From assembly GCA_007120675.1 (NCBI GenBank), contig SKNE01000032.1, forward strand, positions 1-13,899: DNA of 13,899 bases, given 5' to 3'. Under the pieces are notes generated by a model. That model made no database searches. It was given only the letters and a program-made list of their open reading frames with translations, and had not been told where the DNA came from. This DNA is from Bacteroidales bacterium (GTDB lineage: Bacteria > Bacteroidota > Bacteroidia > Bacteroidales > UBA7960). The translations under genes were made by a program, and so were the position numbers. This document shows positions 12,637-13,899 of this stretch, piece by piece (position 1 is the first letter of the stretch; every line of letters begins with the position of its first letter).

Positions 12637-13899
12637 TTACCCGGTTTGCCCAGGAGTTGAAACATGTTTCGTTTGTAGGCTTCTACCCCAGGCTGGTCGA
12701 AAGGGTTTACACCCAGGATATAGGCGCTGAATGCGCATCCCATCTCAAAGAAATAGATCAGTTCGCCCAGGCTTTCCTCGTCGAGGGCCGGGAGCCTGAT
12801 CAGGATGTTGGGTACGCCACCCTCCACGTGGGCCATCATCGTTCCGCGGGCTGCCATATTGTTCACATAATCCATCCCCTTGCCGGCAAGGTAGTTTAGT
12901 CCGTCCAGGTCCTCCTCCTGCGGGGGAATGATCAGTTCGTGCCCGGGTTTGTCCACCAGCAGGACCGTTTCAAAAACCTGCCTGAGGCCGTCCTGTATGT
13001 ACTGACCCATGGAGTGAAGGTCCGTGGTGAAACTGAGTCCGGCCGGAAAGATCCCCTTGCCGTCCTTGCCTTCGCTTTCGCCATACAATTGTTTCCACCA
13101 CTCGAGGATGTAGTGCAGTGAGGGCTTATAGGCCGTGAGCACCTCGATGTTCTTTCCCTTATTATACAAGATGTTGCGGACCACGGCGTAGATGGCGGCC
13201 TGGTTGTCCATCAGCTTGTCCGCATCCCTGAGGTGTGTTGCCATCCTGCCGGCTCCCGCCAACAGTTGGCGAATGTTTACCCCTGCCACGGCTATGGGGA
13301 GTAGTCCCACCGGACTGAGCACGGAGAAGCGGCCACCCACGTCATCGGGGATGATGTAGGAGGTATAGCCCTCCCCGTCAGCCAGCTTTTTCAGGGCACC
13401 GCGGCGGGCATCGGTGATGGCATAAATGCGTTTGGCCGCCCCGTCCCTGCCGTAGCGTTCCTCCATTTGCCTGCGCAGCAGGCGGAAGGCAATGCCTGGC
13501 TCGGTGGTGGTGCCTGATTTGGAGATGACAATGACGCTCACCTCCTTTGACTCCAGGTAGCGGAGCAGGCCGTGGTGGTAATCCTCATCCAGGTGGTGTC
13601 CGGCATAGAGGACTTCCACCCGTTTTTTCCGGCCGGTCTCTTCCGGGGCGGGGAAGGCTCCTGTTATGGCCTCTATCACTGCGCGGGCTCCCAGGTAGGA
13701 TCCGCCGATGCCCACCACCACCACCACATCCGACTGCCGGACGATGCGCCCGGCATCGGCCGTGATCTGGTCCAGCAGTTGTTCATTGGGTGCAAGCGGC
13801 AGGTCAACCCAACCAAGGAAGTCAGCCCCTTCGCCGGTGCCCTGGTAGATCTTTTCCCTGTGCAGCGCAAACTCACGCTCAAACAGGCGGATGTCATCC
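12633..13899 (-). CDS. pgi: Glucose-6-phosphate isomerase, 5' end outside the window
   Basis: This enzyme interconverts glucose 6-phosphate and fructose 6-phosphate in glycolysis and gluconeogenesis, in the cytoplasm. The frame is open from its stop at 12633 to the right edge, giving 421 visible residues beginning DDIRLFEREFALHREKIYQG. A GTG at 13727 is an internal Val codon in VVVVVGIGGSYLGA, not the start. Both family signatures are intact: DDVGGRFSVLSPVG in the middle and LGVNPFDQPGVEAYK at the end. SKSGTTTEP and GESEGKDGKG also fit the sugar-phosphate site. Bacillus-type enzymes have about 445-450 residues, so roughly 25-30 N-terminal residues lie outside. The sequence is closer to this short bacterial type than to the roughly 550-residue E. 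coli type. It converges with tdk. Confidence 0.96.
   Translation of the reverse strand, partial: DDIRLFEREFALHREKIYQGTGEGADFLGWVDLPLAPNEQLLDQITADAGRIVRQSDVVVVVGIGGSYLGARAVIEAITGAFPAPEETGRKKRVEVLYAGHHLDEDYHHGLLRYLESKEVSVIVISKSGTTTEPGIAFRLLRRQMEERYGRDGAAKRIYAITDARRGALKKLADGEGYTSYIIPDDVGGRFSVLSPVGLLPIAVAGVNIRQLLAGAGRMATHLRDADKLMDNQAAIYAVVRNILYNKGKNIEVLTAYKPSLHYILEWWKQLYGESEGKDGKGIFPAGLSFTTDLHSMGQYIQDGLRQVFETVLLVDKPGHELIIPPQEEDLDGLNYLAGKGMDYVNNMAARGTMMAHVEGGVPNILIRLPALDEESLGELIYFFEMGCAFSAYILGVNPFDQPGVEAYKRNMFQLLGKPGN

Noticed and set aside
13098..13727. GTG at 13727 as the start of pgi
   Set aside because: The frame continues without a stop to the window edge, and the upstream residues, including GADFLGWVDLP, match the pgi family.
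13547..13765. Plus-strand frame of 72 codons inside pgi
   Set aside because: It is a Gly-, Arg- and Pro-rich shadow of the pgi coding strand with no family resemblance.

Overview
The window looks like a chromosomal segment from a member of the Bacteroidota (Bacteroidia-like, moderately high GC). The main evidence is a secreted protein ending in a gliding-motility-associated (type B) C-terminal sorting domain of the type IX secretion system, several upstream boxes matching the Bacteroidota -7 promoter consensus TAnnTTTG, and thymidine kinase, LepA and RsmI sequences of the Bacteroidota type. No RNA genes, CRISPR arrays, complete insertion sequences or prophage genes are visible.

Layout. Positions 1-363 carry no complete gene. 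They hold the tail of an open frame entering from the left edge, a long imperfect inverted repeat that could be a mobile-element end, and a possible terminator. From 364 to 8007 all genes lie on the minus strand. Read in their own direction they are: a secreted CUB/PKD/P-domain protein with a T9SS tail (8007-5884), an AbgT-family transporter (5789-4119), a small nucleotidyltransferase coupled by overlap to a calcineurin-like metallophosphoesterase (3984-2730), and a 747-residue TPR protein (2607-364). The plus-strand lepA gene (8196-9992) runs into minus-strand rsmI, and the two overlap at their 3' ends. rsmI lies downstream of a Bacteroidota-type gene of unknown function (11898-10711) with a repetitive linker. 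Divergent from that gene is tdk (12064-12636), which overlaps at its stop codon with the convergent pgi gene, cut by the right edge.

Functional picture. The right half is housekeeping: ribosome back-translocation (LepA), 16S rRNA methylation (RsmI), thymidine salvage (Tdk) and glycolysis (Pgi). The left half is more lineage-specific: a cell-surface protein, a transporter, a possible nucleotidyl-transfer/phosphoester-hydrolysis pair and a TPR scaffold. I see no convincing new defence or mobile system. The most interesting signals are small: a terminator U-tract that doubles as a promoter box for an apparently leaderless gene, a start-site conflict at lepA, a strong RNA hairpin between two minus-strand genes, two sets of in-frame coding repeats, and the inverted repeats at the left edge.
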